From: Duganella aceris
Lineage (GTDB): Bacteria > Pseudomonadota > Gammaproteobacteria > Burkholderiales > Burkholderiaceae_D
Direction: 5' to 3'
NCBI RefSeq assembly: GCF_011090165.1
Contig: NZ_JAADJT010000015.1
Location: 62,001 to 126,000, forward strand
DNA: 64,000 nt
The first letter of the stretch is position 1, and every line of letters starts with the position of its first letter. The notes under the pieces are model-generated. The model was not told where the DNA came from. It worked only from the letters and a program-made list of their open reading frames with translations, and did no database searches. Position numbers and translations under genes: made by a program. This document shows, piece by piece, positions 44,772 to 54,152 of this stretch.

Positions 44772-45968
44772 TCAATTCCTGAACAAAACCTGTTCGCGGT
44801 TGAACCACCAGCGGCACAGGGCCAGCAGCGCGCCGGCGGTCAGCGTGGTGGACAATAAAATCACCGAGAACATGCGGTAGTCCATGGTGCCCTTGACCAG
44901 CTCCTTCATCGCCAGCGACACATTGGTCAGCGGCACCATCGCCCAGCGCCAGTTCAGCTCGACGCCGGGCAGCATCGCGGCCAGGGTCGGCAGCACGGTG
45001 ACGATGATCAGCGGCGAGATCAGTCCGGCCGCTTCCTTGTAGCTCTTGGCGTAGACCGAGATCGACAGCAGAATGGCGGCGAAGATGGCGGCGGTCGGCA
45101 CCAGCATCAGCGCCACCATCGCCAGGTCGAGCAGGCCGATGGCGCGCAGCATCTGCACCATGTCGCCGCCCAGCAGCGGACCGAAGAAGAACAGCAGCCC
45201 GCCCATGCTCAGGATCATCAGCAGCGACGAGGTCAGGCCGACCGTGAACAGCACCAGGAACTTGGCGAGCACGATGGCGCCGCGCGGGACCGGCGCCAGC
45301 AGCAGCGTTTCCAGCGTGCCGCGCTCCTTCTCGCCGGCGCCGGTGTCGATCGCCGGATACATCGCCGACATCAGGCATACCATCAGCAGGATGTAGGGCA
45401 GCATGCCGCCGACCACCGTGCCCATCTGCTCGCGCTTGTCGGCGGTGGAGTGGTCCTCCAGCGTGATCGGATCGAGCGCGAAGCTGAGCTGGGTCTTGCT
45501 CAGCTTGAGCGCCGACAGCGCCTGTTCGCGCAGCTCGCGGTTCTGGCCGCCGATCACCGACAGCACGCGGCGGCGGGTCAGGTCGACCGTGGACGCGCTG
45601 TTGTAATGCAGCTGGATCACGCCTTGCCGGTGCGCCGCCAGGTTGCCGTCCAGTCCGGCCGGAATCACCAGCGCGAACTTGATGCGGTCGGCGCCGATCG
45701 CCGACTTGATGTCGCCGGGGCCGGCCAAGGCGACTTCACGGAAGCCCTTTTCGCGGGTGAAGCGTGCGGCCAGTTGCGGCGCGTGTTCCTTGCCGAAGAT
45801 CGAATAGGTCATCTCGGCCTGGCTGGCGTTCTTGAACATGTTCGACGACAGGTAGCCGAAGCCGGCGAAGATCAGCGGCATCGCGAACACCGGCACGAAC
45901 ACGGTGAAGAAAAAGGTCTTGCGGTCGCGCGCCAGTTCCAGCAATTCCTTCAGGTAGATGGTCCACAT
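44772..45968 (-). CDS. ABC-2 type transporter permease (NatB-like)
   Basis: A 398-residue permease: one membrane segment near residues 20-40 (TFFFTVFVPVFAMPLIFAGFGYL), a large external loop (about 45-185) and five or six segments in the C-terminal half (GGMLPYILLMVCLMSAMYPAI; ERGTLETLLLAPVPRG, the conserved ABC-2 motif). It pairs with the ATPase gene ending three bases upstream. NatAB exports sodium in Bacillus, but substrate specificity cannot be read here. Confidence 0.92.
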   Translation of the reverse strand: MWTIYLKELLELARDRKTFFFTVFVPVFAMPLIFAGFGYLSSNMFKNASQAEMTYSIFGKEHAPQLAARFTREKGFREVALAGPGDIKSAIGADRIKFALVIPAGLDGNLAAHRQGVIQLHYNSASTVDLTRRRVLSVIGGQNRELREQALSALKLSKTQLSFALDPITLEDHSTADKREQMGTVVGGMLPYILLMVCLMSAMYPAIDTGAGEKERGTLETLLLAPVPRGAIVLAKFLVLFTVGLTSSLLMILSMGGLLFFFGPLLGGDMVQMLRAIGLLDLAMVALMLVPTAAIFAAILLSISVYAKSYKEAAGLISPLIIVTVLPTLAAMLPGVELNWRWAMVPLTNVSLAMKELVKGTMDYRMFSVILLSTTLTAGALLALCRWWFNREQVLFRN

Positions 45969-45971
45969 CGC

Positions 45972-46751
<780 letters not shown>

Positions 46752-46778
46752 CGCGCCGCCTTTCATTGAAAGATTTCT

Positions 46779-46808
46779 AGAATAGCATGCAAAAATTCTG
46801 ACACGCAA
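46779..46808 (-). promoter_or_regulatory. Candidate promoter of the natAB-like operon
   Basis: On the minus strand TTGCGT (46808-46803), an 18-bp spacer and TATTCT (46784-46779) predict a start about 20 bases before the ATG at 46751. Confidence 0.4.
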
Positions 46809-46831
46809 GCAGTGAAACCACGGATGGTTCT

Positions 46832-46864
46832 TGTTATAGTGATATAAGACACACTGTGTCTTAT
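46832..46864 (+). promoter_or_regulatory. Extended -10 promoter followed by a perfect 21-bp dyad
   Basis: TG-T-TATAGT (46832-46840) is an extended -10 element. A perfect palindrome with 10-bp arms ATAAGACACA and central C covers 46844-46864, directly over the predicted transcript start and up to the ribosome-binding site of the gene at 46875. It is an ideal repressor site or a 5'-end RNA hairpin, and lies 36 bp upstream of the divergent natA -35 box. Confidence 0.65.
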
Positions 46865-46874
46865 GAAGGAAAAA

Positions 46875-47309
46875 ATGAATCCTCATCTACAGCAAAAAAT
46901 CCTGGCGGTCACCCATTGCGGCGTGGACCGCGGCGAGTCCACCGGTTTCTTCCGCGTGGCGCTGGGGCTGTATTACCTGTCCGGCCTGATGACCAAGGAA
47001 ACGCTGGACTTCAAGTTGCTGGACCGCGAATTCAACCGTTTCATTTATCACACCATCGGCAAGGGCCACAGCATCACCAGCATCCTGCAATACATGAGCG
47101 GCGAGAAAGTGGTGGCGGTGGTGGAGTCGAAGCGTTTCCTGAAAGCCTTCGCCGAGCACTGCGCCGAAGTGCCGGTCGAGAACATTCCCTTCCTGCTGGG
47201 GCTGAACCTCGGGGTGGCGAAGGAGATTTCCGGCATCGACGTGCGCGGTCCGGTGGCCGACTACATCGAGCGCCAGCGCCAGTTGCGCGAAGCGGCCGAC
47301 GCCGGCTGA
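46875..47309 (+). CDS. Hypothetical protein
   Basis: A 144-residue soluble protein of unknown family (MNPHLQQKILAVTHCGVDRGES...). The predicted structure is mainly helical (FLKAFAEHCAEVP, VADYIERQRQLREA); no DNA-binding or catalytic motif is evident. The ATG at 46875 has AAGGA four bases upstream; an ATG at 46863 inside the dyad would add four residues. The dyad overlapping its promoter suggests tight regulation. Divergent from the NatAB-like operon, and followed by coq7 after 46 bp. Confidence 0.7.
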   Translation: MNPHLQQKILAVTHCGVDRGESTGFFRVALGLYYLSGLMTKETLDFKLLDREFNRFIYHTIGKGHSITSILQYMSGEKVVAVVESKRFLKAFAEHCAEVPVENIPFLLGLNLGVAKEISGIDVRGPVADYIERQRQLREAADAG

Positions 47310-47355
47310 GGGGCGTCCCTTATAATGGGACTTTCCATCGACTTCGGATTTGCTC

Positions 47356-47997
47356 ATGGCCGCATATCATCACACTCCCTTGGATCGTTTCATCACCAGC
47401 GCCGACAAGGCCTTGCGGGTGATCGCAGGCGTGGCGTCGGCATCGCGACCGACGCCGGCGCTGCACGCGGCCGACGGCGAGATGAGCGAGGCCGAGCAGC
47501 GCCATAGCGCCGGCCTGATGCGGGTCAACCACGTCGGCGAAGTATGTGCGCAAGCCTTGTACAACGCACAGGCGCGCTTCGCCCGCACCGACGCGATCCG
47601 GGTGCAGTTCGAGCAGTCGAGCCGGGAGGAGGAGGATCACCTGGCCTGGACCGCGCAGCGGCTGGCCGAACTGAATTCGCACACCAGCGTGCTGAATCCG
47701 CTGTTTTACGCCGGCGCCTATGCGCTGGGCACAGCGGCGGCGGTGCTGGGCGACGCGCGCAGCCTGGGCTTCGTGGTGGAGACCGAACGCCAGGTCGAGG
47801 CGCACCTGGAAAGCCACCTGGACAAATTGCCGCCGCAGGACGCCAAGTCGCGCGCCATCGTCGACCAGATGCGGATCGACGAGATCGCGCACGGCGCCGC
47901 CGCGCAGGCGCTGGGCGCTTCGCAAACGCCGGCGCCGGTGCAGGCGGTGATGTCGGTGATGGGCAAGGTCATGACCGGCACCGCTTATTACATTTAA
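47356..47997 (+). CDS. coq7: Ubiquinone biosynthesis hydroxylase Coq7 (demethoxyubiquinone monooxygenase)
   Basis: A 213-residue carboxylate-bridged diiron enzyme performing the last ring hydroxylation of ubiquinone. Iron ligands are visible in RVNHVGEVCAQALY, REEEDHLAW, VETERQVEAHLESH and RIDEIAHG. The ATG at 47356 gives MAAYHHTPLDRFI. A TATAAT at 47321-47326 may be its -10 box. The stop is followed five bases later by the 53-bp palindrome. Confidence 0.96.
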   Translation: MAAYHHTPLDRFITSADKALRVIAGVASASRPTPALHAADGEMSEAEQRHSAGLMRVNHVGEVCAQALYNAQARFARTDAIRVQFEQSSREEEDHLAWTAQRLAELNSHTSVLNPLFYAGAYALGTAAAVLGDARSLGFVVETERQVEAHLESHLDKLPPQDAKSRAIVDQMRIDEIAHGAAAQALGASQTPAPVQAVMSVMGKVMTGTAYYI

Positions 47998-48002
47998 AAC
48001 GG

Positions 48003-48055
48003 CCGGTGTCAGTGCCGACATTCGGACAATGTCCGAATGTCGGCACTGACACCGG
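48003..48055. repeat. Dispersed palindromic element, copy 5 (26-bp arms, 1-base centre)
   Basis: Perfect 26-base arms, beginning CCGGTGTCAGTGCCGACA, around a single A at 48029. It is the minimal form: the arms of the 1917 and 27494 copies without a core. It occupies most of the 63-bp gap between the convergent coq7 and OsmC genes. Confidence 0.95.
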
Positions 48056-48060
48056 GAACT

Positions 48061-48486
48061 TTATGCGACTTCGACGATCTCGAACGAGTGCGTGATCTCG
48101 GCGGTCTTGGCCAGCATGATCGAGGCCGAGCAGTATTTGTCGTGCGACAGCGAGATCGCGCGCTCGACCGCGTCCGGCTTCAGGCCCTTGCCGGTGACGG
48201 TGAAGTGGAAGTTGATCTTGGTGAAGACTTTCGGGTCGGTGTCGGCGCGGTCGGCCTTCAGCGTGCATTCGCAGCCGCGGATGTCGGCGCGGCCCTTCTT
48301 CAGGATCAGCACCACGTCATAGGCGGTGCAGCCGCCGGTGCCGAGCAACACCATCTCCATCGGCCGTGGCGCCAGGTTGTGGCCGCCGCCTTCGGGCGCG
48401 CCGTCCATGCTGACCAGGTGACCGGAACCGGTCTGCGCCAAAAAACTCATGCCCGACGGGCCGTTCCAGCTGACTTTGCATTCCAT
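48061..48486 (-). CDS. OsmC family protein (peroxiredoxin-like)
   Basis: A 141-residue OsmC/YhfA-type protein. The two reactive cysteines are in GTGGCTAYDVV and HDKYCSASIML; RPMEMVLLG is also conserved. Relatives reduce organic hydroperoxides, although the YhfA branch is not well characterised. The ATG at 48486 has GGAGAG upstream; a longer frame to 48564 lacks homology. It is convergent with coq7 and divergent from the rplM operon. Confidence 0.92.
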   Translation of the reverse strand: MECKVSWNGPSGMSFLAQTGSGHLVSMDGAPEGGGHNLAPRPMEMVLLGTGGCTAYDVVLILKKGRADIRGCECTLKADRADTDPKVFTKINFHFTVTGKGLKPDAVERAISLSHDKYCSASIMLAKTAEITHSFEIVEVA

Positions 48487-48570
48487 CGTACTCTCCGTGT
48501 TTGTTCGTTGGACATATTGTAAAGTTTTATGCGGGCCCGCGCCGAATCCGCCGACAGCCCGCATCCGCGC

Positions 48571-48600
48571 TTGACTCGGACCGACATTCCCGCTTATACT
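48571..48600 (+). promoter_or_regulatory. rplM-rpsI promoter
   Basis: TTGACT (48571-48576), an 18-bp spacer and TATACT (48595-48600) form a strong sigma-70 promoter. The leader before rplM is about 97 bases, long enough for the autoregulatory structure known for L13 operons, although no specific element was identified. Confidence 0.7.
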
Positions 48601-48703
48601 TGTCGGCTTTCCGTTCGCTCAGGAAAGTAAATAAGAAGGCCGAGTCCGCTGAAGCAATGGCGGAACCACCATTTGAGCGTGTTTTATTATTTAGGAAGTC
48701 AAC

Positions 48704-49132
48704 ATGAAAACTTTTTCCGCTAAGGGCCATGAAGTCCAGCGCGATTGGTTCGTGATTGACGCGACGGACAAAGTCCTCGGACGTGTTGCCAGCGAAGTGG
48801 CACTCCGACTGCGCGGCAAACACAAGCCAGAATTTACTCCTCACGTCGATACCGGCGATTTCATCGTCATCATCAACGCAGGCAAACTGCGCGTGACCGG
48901 CACCAAAGCAACCGAGAAGACCTACTACCGTCACTCGGGCTACCCAGGTGGCATCTATGAGACCAACTTCCTGAAAATGCAACAGCGTTTCCCAGGTCGC
49001 GCTCTGGAAAAAGCCGTCAAGGGCATGCTGCCAAAAGGCCCACTGGGCTACGCAATGATCAAGAAGCTGAAAGTGTACGCTGAAGGTTCGCACCCGCACG
49101 CTGCCCAGCAACCTAAAGCACTCGAAATCTAA
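48704..49132 (+). CDS. rplM: 50S ribosomal protein L13
   Basis: 142 residues, the standard length, opening MKTFSAKGHEVQRDWFVIDATDKVLGRVASEVA, with YYRHSGYPGG and RALEKAVKGMLPKGPLG. L13 binds 23S rRNA early in assembly. AGGAAG precedes the ATG. The next gene, rpsI, follows after nine bases. Codon choice is less GC-biased than in the neighbours, as expected for highly expressed genes. Confidence 0.98.
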   Translation: MKTFSAKGHEVQRDWFVIDATDKVLGRVASEVALRLRGKHKPEFTPHVDTGDFIVIINAGKLRVTGTKATEKTYYRHSGYPGGIYETNFLKMQQRFPGRALEKAVKGMLPKGPLGYAMIKKLKVYAEGSHPHAAQQPKALEI

Positions 49133-49141
49133 GGAACTGAC

Positions 49142-49534
49142 ATGATCGGTAACTACAATTACGGCACCGGCCGTCGCAAGAGTGCAGTAGCTCGTGTGTT
49201 TATCAAAGTTGGCACTGGCCAAATCATCGTTAACGGCAAGCCAGCGGCTGAGTACTTCTCCCGCGAAACCGGCCTGATGGTTATTCGTCAACCACTGGAA
49301 CTGACCGGCAACGTTGAGCGTTTTGACATCAAAGTCAACGTTCACGGCGGCGGCGAATCCGGCCAGGCAGGTGCTGTGCGTCACGGCATCACCCGCGCCC
49401 TGATCGACTACGATGCAGCGCTGAAGGGCGATCTGGCACGCGCCGGCTTCGTTACCCGCGATGCACGTGAAGTTGAACGTAAAAAAGTTGGTCTGCGCAA
49501 AGCACGTCGCGCAAAGCAATTCTCGAAGCGTTAA
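49142..49534 (+). CDS. rpsI: 30S ribosomal protein S9
   Basis: 130 residues, opening MIGNYNYGTGRRKSAVARVFIKVGTG and ending with the basic tail RKARRAKQFSKR that reaches the ribosomal P site. Co-transcribed with rplM, with AAGGA upstream of the start and a strong terminator downstream. Confidence 0.98.
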   Translation: MIGNYNYGTGRRKSAVARVFIKVGTGQIIVNGKPAAEYFSRETGLMVIRQPLELTGNVERFDIKVNVHGGGESGQAGAVRHGITRALIDYDAALKGDLARAGFVTRDAREVERKKVGLRKARRAKQFSKR

Positions 49535-49571
49535 TTTTTACGCTGTGGCGCGCTGCTTGCGGCGCGTCCTC

Positions 49572-49607
49572 AAAAAAGCCGCCGGCCTTGTGTCGGGCGG
49601 CTTTTTT
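49572..49607. terminator. Rho-independent terminator after rpsI
   Basis: AAAAAAGCCGCC / GGCGGCTTTTTT (49572-49583, 49596-49607) with a 12-base loop: a strong intrinsic terminator that is symmetric enough to work on both strands. Confidence 0.93.
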
Positions 49608-49693
49608 GCCATTTGGCTACTGTCATGCGGCGGTAGCGCATGCCTGCTAAAATTGGCGCTCATTTATTCAGCACTACTCACTAAGGAAAGCAC

Positions 49694-50731
49694 ATGATCA
49701 AAGTTGGCATCGTCGGCGGCACCGGATATACCGGCGTGGAATTGCTGCGACTGTTGGCGGTTCACCCGGATGTGGAACTGACGGCAATCACCTCCCGCAA
49801 GGAGGACGGCCTGCCAGTGGCGGACATGTTCCCATCGCTGCGCGGCCGCGTGAATATCGCCTTCTCGTCGCCGGACAAGGCCGACCTGAGCCAGTGCGAC
49901 GTGGTGTTCTTCGCCACCCCGCACGGCGTCGCCATGGCGCAGGCGCCGGAACTGCTGAAGGCCGGCGTCAAGGTGATCGACCTGGCGGCGGATTTCCGCA
50001 TCAAGGACAAGGCCGTCTTTGAAAAATGGTACAAGATCGACCACACCTGCCCGGAACTGCTGGAAGAGGCCGCCTACGGCCTGGCCGAACTGAACCGCGA
50101 CGCCATCAAGGGCGCGCGCCTGGTCGCCAATCCGGGCTGCTATCCAACCACCATGCAGTTGGGCTACTACCCGCTGCTGAAGGCGGGCCTGATCGACGCC
50201 GGCGCGCTGATCGCCGACTGCAAATCGGGCGTGTCTGGCGCCGGCCGCAAGGCCGAGATCGGCACGCTGTTCTCGGAATCAAGCGACAATTTCAAGGCTT
50301 ACGGCGTGGCCGGCCACCGCCACACGCCGGAGACCTCGGCGCAGCTGCAGAAGTTCAGCGCCGACAAGGTGAGCCTGGTGTTCACGCCGCACCTGGTGCC
50401 GATGATCCGCGGCATGCACTCGACGCTGTACGGCCGTCTGACCAAGGCGGTCAGCAACGAGGAACTGCAGGCGCTGTTCGAAGCGCAGTACCAGGACTCG
50501 CCGTTCGTCGATGTGATGCCGTTCGGCTCGCATCCGGAAACCCGCTCGACGCGCGGCTCCAACATGCTGCGCCTGGCGCTGCACCGTCCGGACAACGGCA
50601 ACACCGTGATCGTACTGGTGGTGCAGGACAACCTGGTCAAGGGCGCGTCCGGCCAGGCGGTGCAATGCATGAACCTGATGTTCGGCCTGGAGGAAACCAC
50701 CGGCCTGACCCAGATCGCGCTGCTGCCGTAA
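49694..50731 (+). CDS. argC: N-acetyl-gamma-glutamyl-phosphate reductase
   Basis: A 345-residue ArgC for arginine synthesis. It has the NADP site MIKVGIVGGTGYTGVELLRLL, the catalytic Cys in NPGCYPTTMQLG, KSGVSGAGRK and RHTPE. AAGGAAA lies upstream of the ATG. Placed after rpsI and before erpA, as in many betaproteobacteria, with its own region upstream. Confidence 0.97.
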   Translation: MIKVGIVGGTGYTGVELLRLLAVHPDVELTAITSRKEDGLPVADMFPSLRGRVNIAFSSPDKADLSQCDVVFFATPHGVAMAQAPELLKAGVKVIDLAADFRIKDKAVFEKWYKIDHTCPELLEEAAYGLAELNRDAIKGARLVANPGCYPTTMQLGYYPLLKAGLIDAGALIADCKSGVSGAGRKAEIGTLFSESSDNFKAYGVAGHRHTPETSAQLQKFSADKVSLVFTPHLVPMIRGMHSTLYGRLTKAVSNEELQALFEAQYQDSPFVDVMPFGSHPETRSTRGSNMLRLALHRPDNGNTVIVLVVQDNLVKGASGQAVQCMNLMFGLEETTGLTQIALLP

Positions 50732-50953
50732 ATCAAAGTGTGGCGGGGCGCGGCGCGGCTTGAAATCCAGCCAAAGGCCCGCATCTTTGGGGATGTCAGT
50801 TACAAAATTCTGGAAATGCACGGCGGCGCACAGGTGTTGGGGAGGCTAAGCCACAACGATAGCTCCGGCGCGGAACCGCTTTTGGCGGTCTCCGGAGCAT
50901 AAATTACGCCAAGGGTCTATAATGGACCAAATGTTTTCAAGTAGGAGTCTGAA

Positions 50954-51316
50954 ATGAATGCTGTCATCGAATCGCTGGATGTAATCCCATCGCCTATCAT
51001 CTTCACCGATAGCGCGGCTGAAAAAGTCGCGCAATTGATCGAGGAAGAAGGCAACCCAGATCTGAAACTGCGTGTTTTCGTGCAGGGTGGCGGTTGCTCC
51101 GGCTTCCAGTACGGCTTCACCTTCGACGAAATCGTCAATGAAGACGACACCACCATGGTCAAGAACGGCGTTCAGCTGTTGATCGACTCGATGAGCTACC
51201 AGTACCTGGTCGGCGCCGAGATCGATTACAAGGACGACCTGGAAGGCGCGCAATTCGTCATCAAGAATCCGACCGCGACGTCGACCTGCGGCTGCGGCTC
51301 TTCGTTCTCGGTATAA
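50954..51316 (+). CDS. erpA: Iron-sulphur cluster insertion protein ErpA
   Basis: A 120-residue A-type carrier with the three cluster cysteines in GGGCSGF and TCGCGSSF at the C-terminus. It delivers Fe-S clusters to apoproteins. A TATAAT (50918-50923) about 30 bp upstream is a probable -10 box; no good -35 box is seen, so an activator may be needed. AGGAGT precedes the ATG. Confidence 0.96.
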   Translation: MNAVIESLDVIPSPIIFTDSAAEKVAQLIEEEGNPDLKLRVFVQGGGCSGFQYGFTFDEIVNEDDTTMVKNGVQLLIDSMSYQYLVGAEIDYKDDLEGAQFVIKNPTATSTCGCGSSFSV

Positions 51317-51376
51317 GTTTCGCCCCGCTCGCGCGGGATTGGACGGCGGACAGCCCAGCTTGTCCGCCGTTTGACG

Positions 51377-52471
51377 TTAACGCGGGTAGAGCGCGCCCAG
51401 CACGCGCCCGCCCGCCGCGCCCGTCACCAGCGGCAGGTTGCCCGCCAGCCGCTCGGTGAAGCGGTGGCCCAGCCAGGCGAAGGCCAGCGCCTCGACCCGG
51501 TTCGGCGCCACCCCCAGCGCCTGCGTCGACGCCAGCAGCACCTGATTGCCCAGCTCGGCGCCCAGCGCCTCCATCAGCACGCCGTTGTAGGCACCGCCGC
51601 CGCAGATGTACACCGCGTCCGCCGCCGCGCCATAGGCCTTGACCGCGTTGGCCAGCGTCACCGCCGTGAACTGCGCCAGCGTGCGCTGCACGTCTTCCGG
51701 CGCGGCCTCGGCATGCACCGCCAGCCGCGCGTCCAGCCATTCCAGATGGAACAGGTCGCGCCCGGTGCTCTTGGGCGCCGGCTGCGCCAGATAGGGCTCC
51801 TTCAGCAGTTCGGTCAGCAGCGCCGGCAGCACCTTGCCGCTGGCGGCCCAGGCGCCGTCCACATCGTATTCCTTGCCCTGGTGGCGGTCGATCCAGCCGT
51901 CCATCAACACGTTGCCGGGGCCGGTGTCGAAGCCGGTCACGCGGCCGTCCCCGCCCAGCACGCTGATGTTGGCGATGCCGCCGATATTCGCCACCACGCG
52001 CGCCTGTCCGGCCTTGCCGAACATGGCCTGGTGGAACGCCGGCACCAGCGGCGCGCCCTGGCCGCCGGCGGCGACGTCGCGGCTGCGGAAGTCGGCGATC
52101 ACGTCGATGCCGCACAGTTCGGCCAACAGCGATGGATTATTGGTCTGGCGCGTGAAGCCCAGCTCGGGGCGATGGCGGATGGTCTGGCCGTGCGATGCGA
52201 CCGCGCGCACGTCCTGCGCTTGCAGCCCGGCGTCGGCCAGCAGCGTCGCCACGCATTGCGCCGAATGTTGCGCCATCTGGTTGGCGGCCAGCGCCTCGCG
52301 CTCGATCTCGTCGAGGCCGCTGCCCTGCAGGGCCATCAGGTCGGCGCGCAGCGCGGGAGGGAAGGGCACGTAGGCCGCGCCCAGCGTGGTGATACGGTCG
52401 CCGGAGAATTCCGCCAGCGCGCCGTCCACGCCGTCCAGGCTGGTGCCGGACATTAAACCGATAAACAACAT
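51377..52471 (-). CDS. anmK: Anhydro-N-acetylmuramic acid kinase
   Basis: A 364-residue AnmK that phosphorylates and opens 1,6-anhydro-MurNAc in cell-wall recycling. The ATP-binding GLMSGTSLDGVD is at the N-terminus, with SHGQTIRH, ANIGGIANISVL, GFDTGPGNVLMD and ICGGGAYNG. The next gene upstream on the same strand is an M23 endopeptidase, a functional neighbour in murein turnover, but a terminator lies between them. Confidence 0.96.
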   Translation of the reverse strand: MLFIGLMSGTSLDGVDGALAEFSGDRITTLGAAYVPFPPALRADLMALQGSGLDEIEREALAANQMAQHSAQCVATLLADAGLQAQDVRAVASHGQTIRHRPELGFTRQTNNPSLLAELCGIDVIADFRSRDVAAGGQGAPLVPAFHQAMFGKAGQARVVANIGGIANISVLGGDGRVTGFDTGPGNVLMDGWIDRHQGKEYDVDGAWAASGKVLPALLTELLKEPYLAQPAPKSTGRDLFHLEWLDARLAVHAEAAPEDVQRTLAQFTAVTLANAVKAYGAAADAVYICGGGAYNGVLMEALGAELGNQVLLASTQALGVAPNRVEALAFAWLGHRFTERLAGNLPLVTGAAGGRVLGALYPR

Positions 52472-52557
52472 TGTGATGCCCTCGTGTCGGAAAGTCGTAT
52501 TTTGCCTGACCTTGCGTGTGTTGTCGCACGGATGAGATCGCTCAACAGCGGCATCAT

Positions 52558-52588
52558 AATAAAAAACAGGCCGACAAAGCGGCCTGTT
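52558..52588 (-). terminator. Rho-independent terminator of the M23 peptidase gene
   Basis: Reading the minus strand: stem AACAGGCC/GGCCTGTT (52588-52581, 52572-52565) with an 8-base loop, followed by a T-run (52564-52558). It lies 21 bp past the peptidase stop and precedes anmK. Confidence 0.88.
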
Positions 52589-52608
52589 CTGGGTGAAGCA
52601 CCGTGGCG

Positions 52609-53994
52609 TTATTTCGCCGCGACGCGGGTGCCGCCGGAGCCGCCCGGCTGCAGCAGCGCGAAGCGGTGCGACATGTCGGACGCGTAGGACTTGAAGCGGG
52701 TAAGTTCCGCGGTCGTCAACGGCGCTTGCGCGGTGACGTTCATCTTGCTCGGATCCTTGGCTTCGCCGCCGACGCGGAATTCATAGTGCAAGTGCGCGCC
52801 GGTCGACCAGCCGGTGGTGCCGACGTAACCGATGATGTCGCCCTGGCTGACCTTGGCGCCTTTTTTCAGGCCAGGCGCGAAGCGGCTCATGTGCGCGTAC
52901 GCGGTGGTGTAGTTCGACCAGTGCTTGATGGTGACGAAATTGCCGTAGCCGTTTTGCGTGCCGGCGAAGTCCACCACGCCGTCGCCGGAGGCGCGGATCG
53001 GGGTGCCGGTCGGCGCCGGGAAGTCGATGCCTTTGTGGGCTTTCCACTGGCCGGACACCGGATGCACGCGCATCGCGAAGCCCGAAGAAATCCGCGAGAA
53101 TTCCACCGGCGATTTGAGGAAGGCTTTCTTCAGCGATTTGCCGTCGAAGCTGTAGTACCCGCCGCCTTGCTTGCTCTGCGGATCTTCAAACCAGACCGAT
53201 TGATAGGTCGTGCCTTTGTTGGTGAACTCGCCGGCCAGGATACGGCCCGCGCGGATGAATTCGCCATCCTGCCAGAACGTCTCATACACCACGTTGAAAT
53301 GGTCGCCGCGCTTCAGGTCGCCCCGGAAGTCGATGCTGGTCGAGAACATCTCGACGATCTGCTTGACGATGGTGTCCGGCAACTTGGCGCCGTCTTCGTT
53401 GGAGTCGGTCGCCGCGTACAGCGAACCCGAGTTGATGGTGCGGGCGTGCATTTCGACGCGGCGTTCCAGCTTGGCCGCTTCTTCCGTCGCCACAAAGCCT
53501 TCGCCCTTGCGGCTGACTTTGATGTTGGTGACTGGATTATCCTTGCCGTCCACCACGGTGGCGCGCAGCCACTGCAGATTGCCTTCTTCATCCGTTTGCG
53601 CCTGGACCCGCTTGCCGGTCTTCAGCTGCATCACGCCTTTCGCGACCTTATCTTTTTTGATAAAGTTCTCGGCTGCGTCATCGTCCACGCCAAGGCGCGT
53701 CAACAACGTCGCCAACGTGTCGCCGGCGCGGATCTTCTCTTCGTGAACGAATTGCTCAGTCGAGGATTGCTGCTCCAGCGCGTTGATCTGTGCATTAAGA
53801 TCCGGCATCACGACCGCTTCCTGCACGGATTTCACCGGCAGGTCGGCAGCGTCCGGAGCAAGCGGGGCCACGCCGGCCGCACCGAATGCGCACACCGCAA
53901 GAAACAATGCGGATGCGCTGACGATGCGCGCTTTGCGCGTGGGGCCTAGCAAACTGAACAAGCGTGAGCTCGTGAATTTATGTATTTGGTTCAT
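52609..53994 (-). CDS. M23 family murein endopeptidase (MepM-like)
   Basis: A 461-residue envelope protein. It has an N-terminal membrane anchor or signal (about 22-45), an OapA/LysM-like region (HEEKIRAGDTLATLLTRLGV, about 84-103), a linker beta domain and the C-terminal M23 domain with zinc ligands in HKGIDF and HLHYEF. It cleaves peptidoglycan cross-links during growth. Divergent from tyrS; the order anmK-M23-tyrS is common in betaproteobacteria. Confidence 0.95.
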   Translation of the reverse strand: MNQIHKFTSSRLFSLLGPTRKARIVSASALFLAVCAFGAAGVAPLAPDAADLPVKSVQEAVVMPDLNAQINALEQQSSTEQFVHEEKIRAGDTLATLLTRLGVDDDAAENFIKKDKVAKGVMQLKTGKRVQAQTDEEGNLQWLRATVVDGKDNPVTNIKVSRKGEGFVATEEAAKLERRVEMHARTINSGSLYAATDSNEDGAKLPDTIVKQIVEMFSTSIDFRGDLKRGDHFNVVYETFWQDGEFIRAGRILAGEFTNKGTTYQSVWFEDPQSKQGGGYYSFDGKSLKKAFLKSPVEFSRISSGFAMRVHPVSGQWKAHKGIDFPAPTGTPIRASGDGVVDFAGTQNGYGNFVTIKHWSNYTTAYAHMSRFAPGLKKGAKVSQGDIIGYVGTTGWSTGAHLHYEFRVGGEAKDPSKMNVTAQAPLTTAELTRFKSYASDMSHRFALLQPGGSGGTRVAAK

Positions 53995-54152
53995 GCAATC
54001 AGTTAAAATTTGCCGCTTGAACTATTCAGGAACGTTTTATTTTTTCTAATTATTGTTTTGGTTCGTTTTCGTACGGCAAGATTGATGGATCAAGGATTAT
54101 AACAAACTCCTGAAGCTGCCCACTTTTTTCTGAAAAATACCGCTTAAATATT

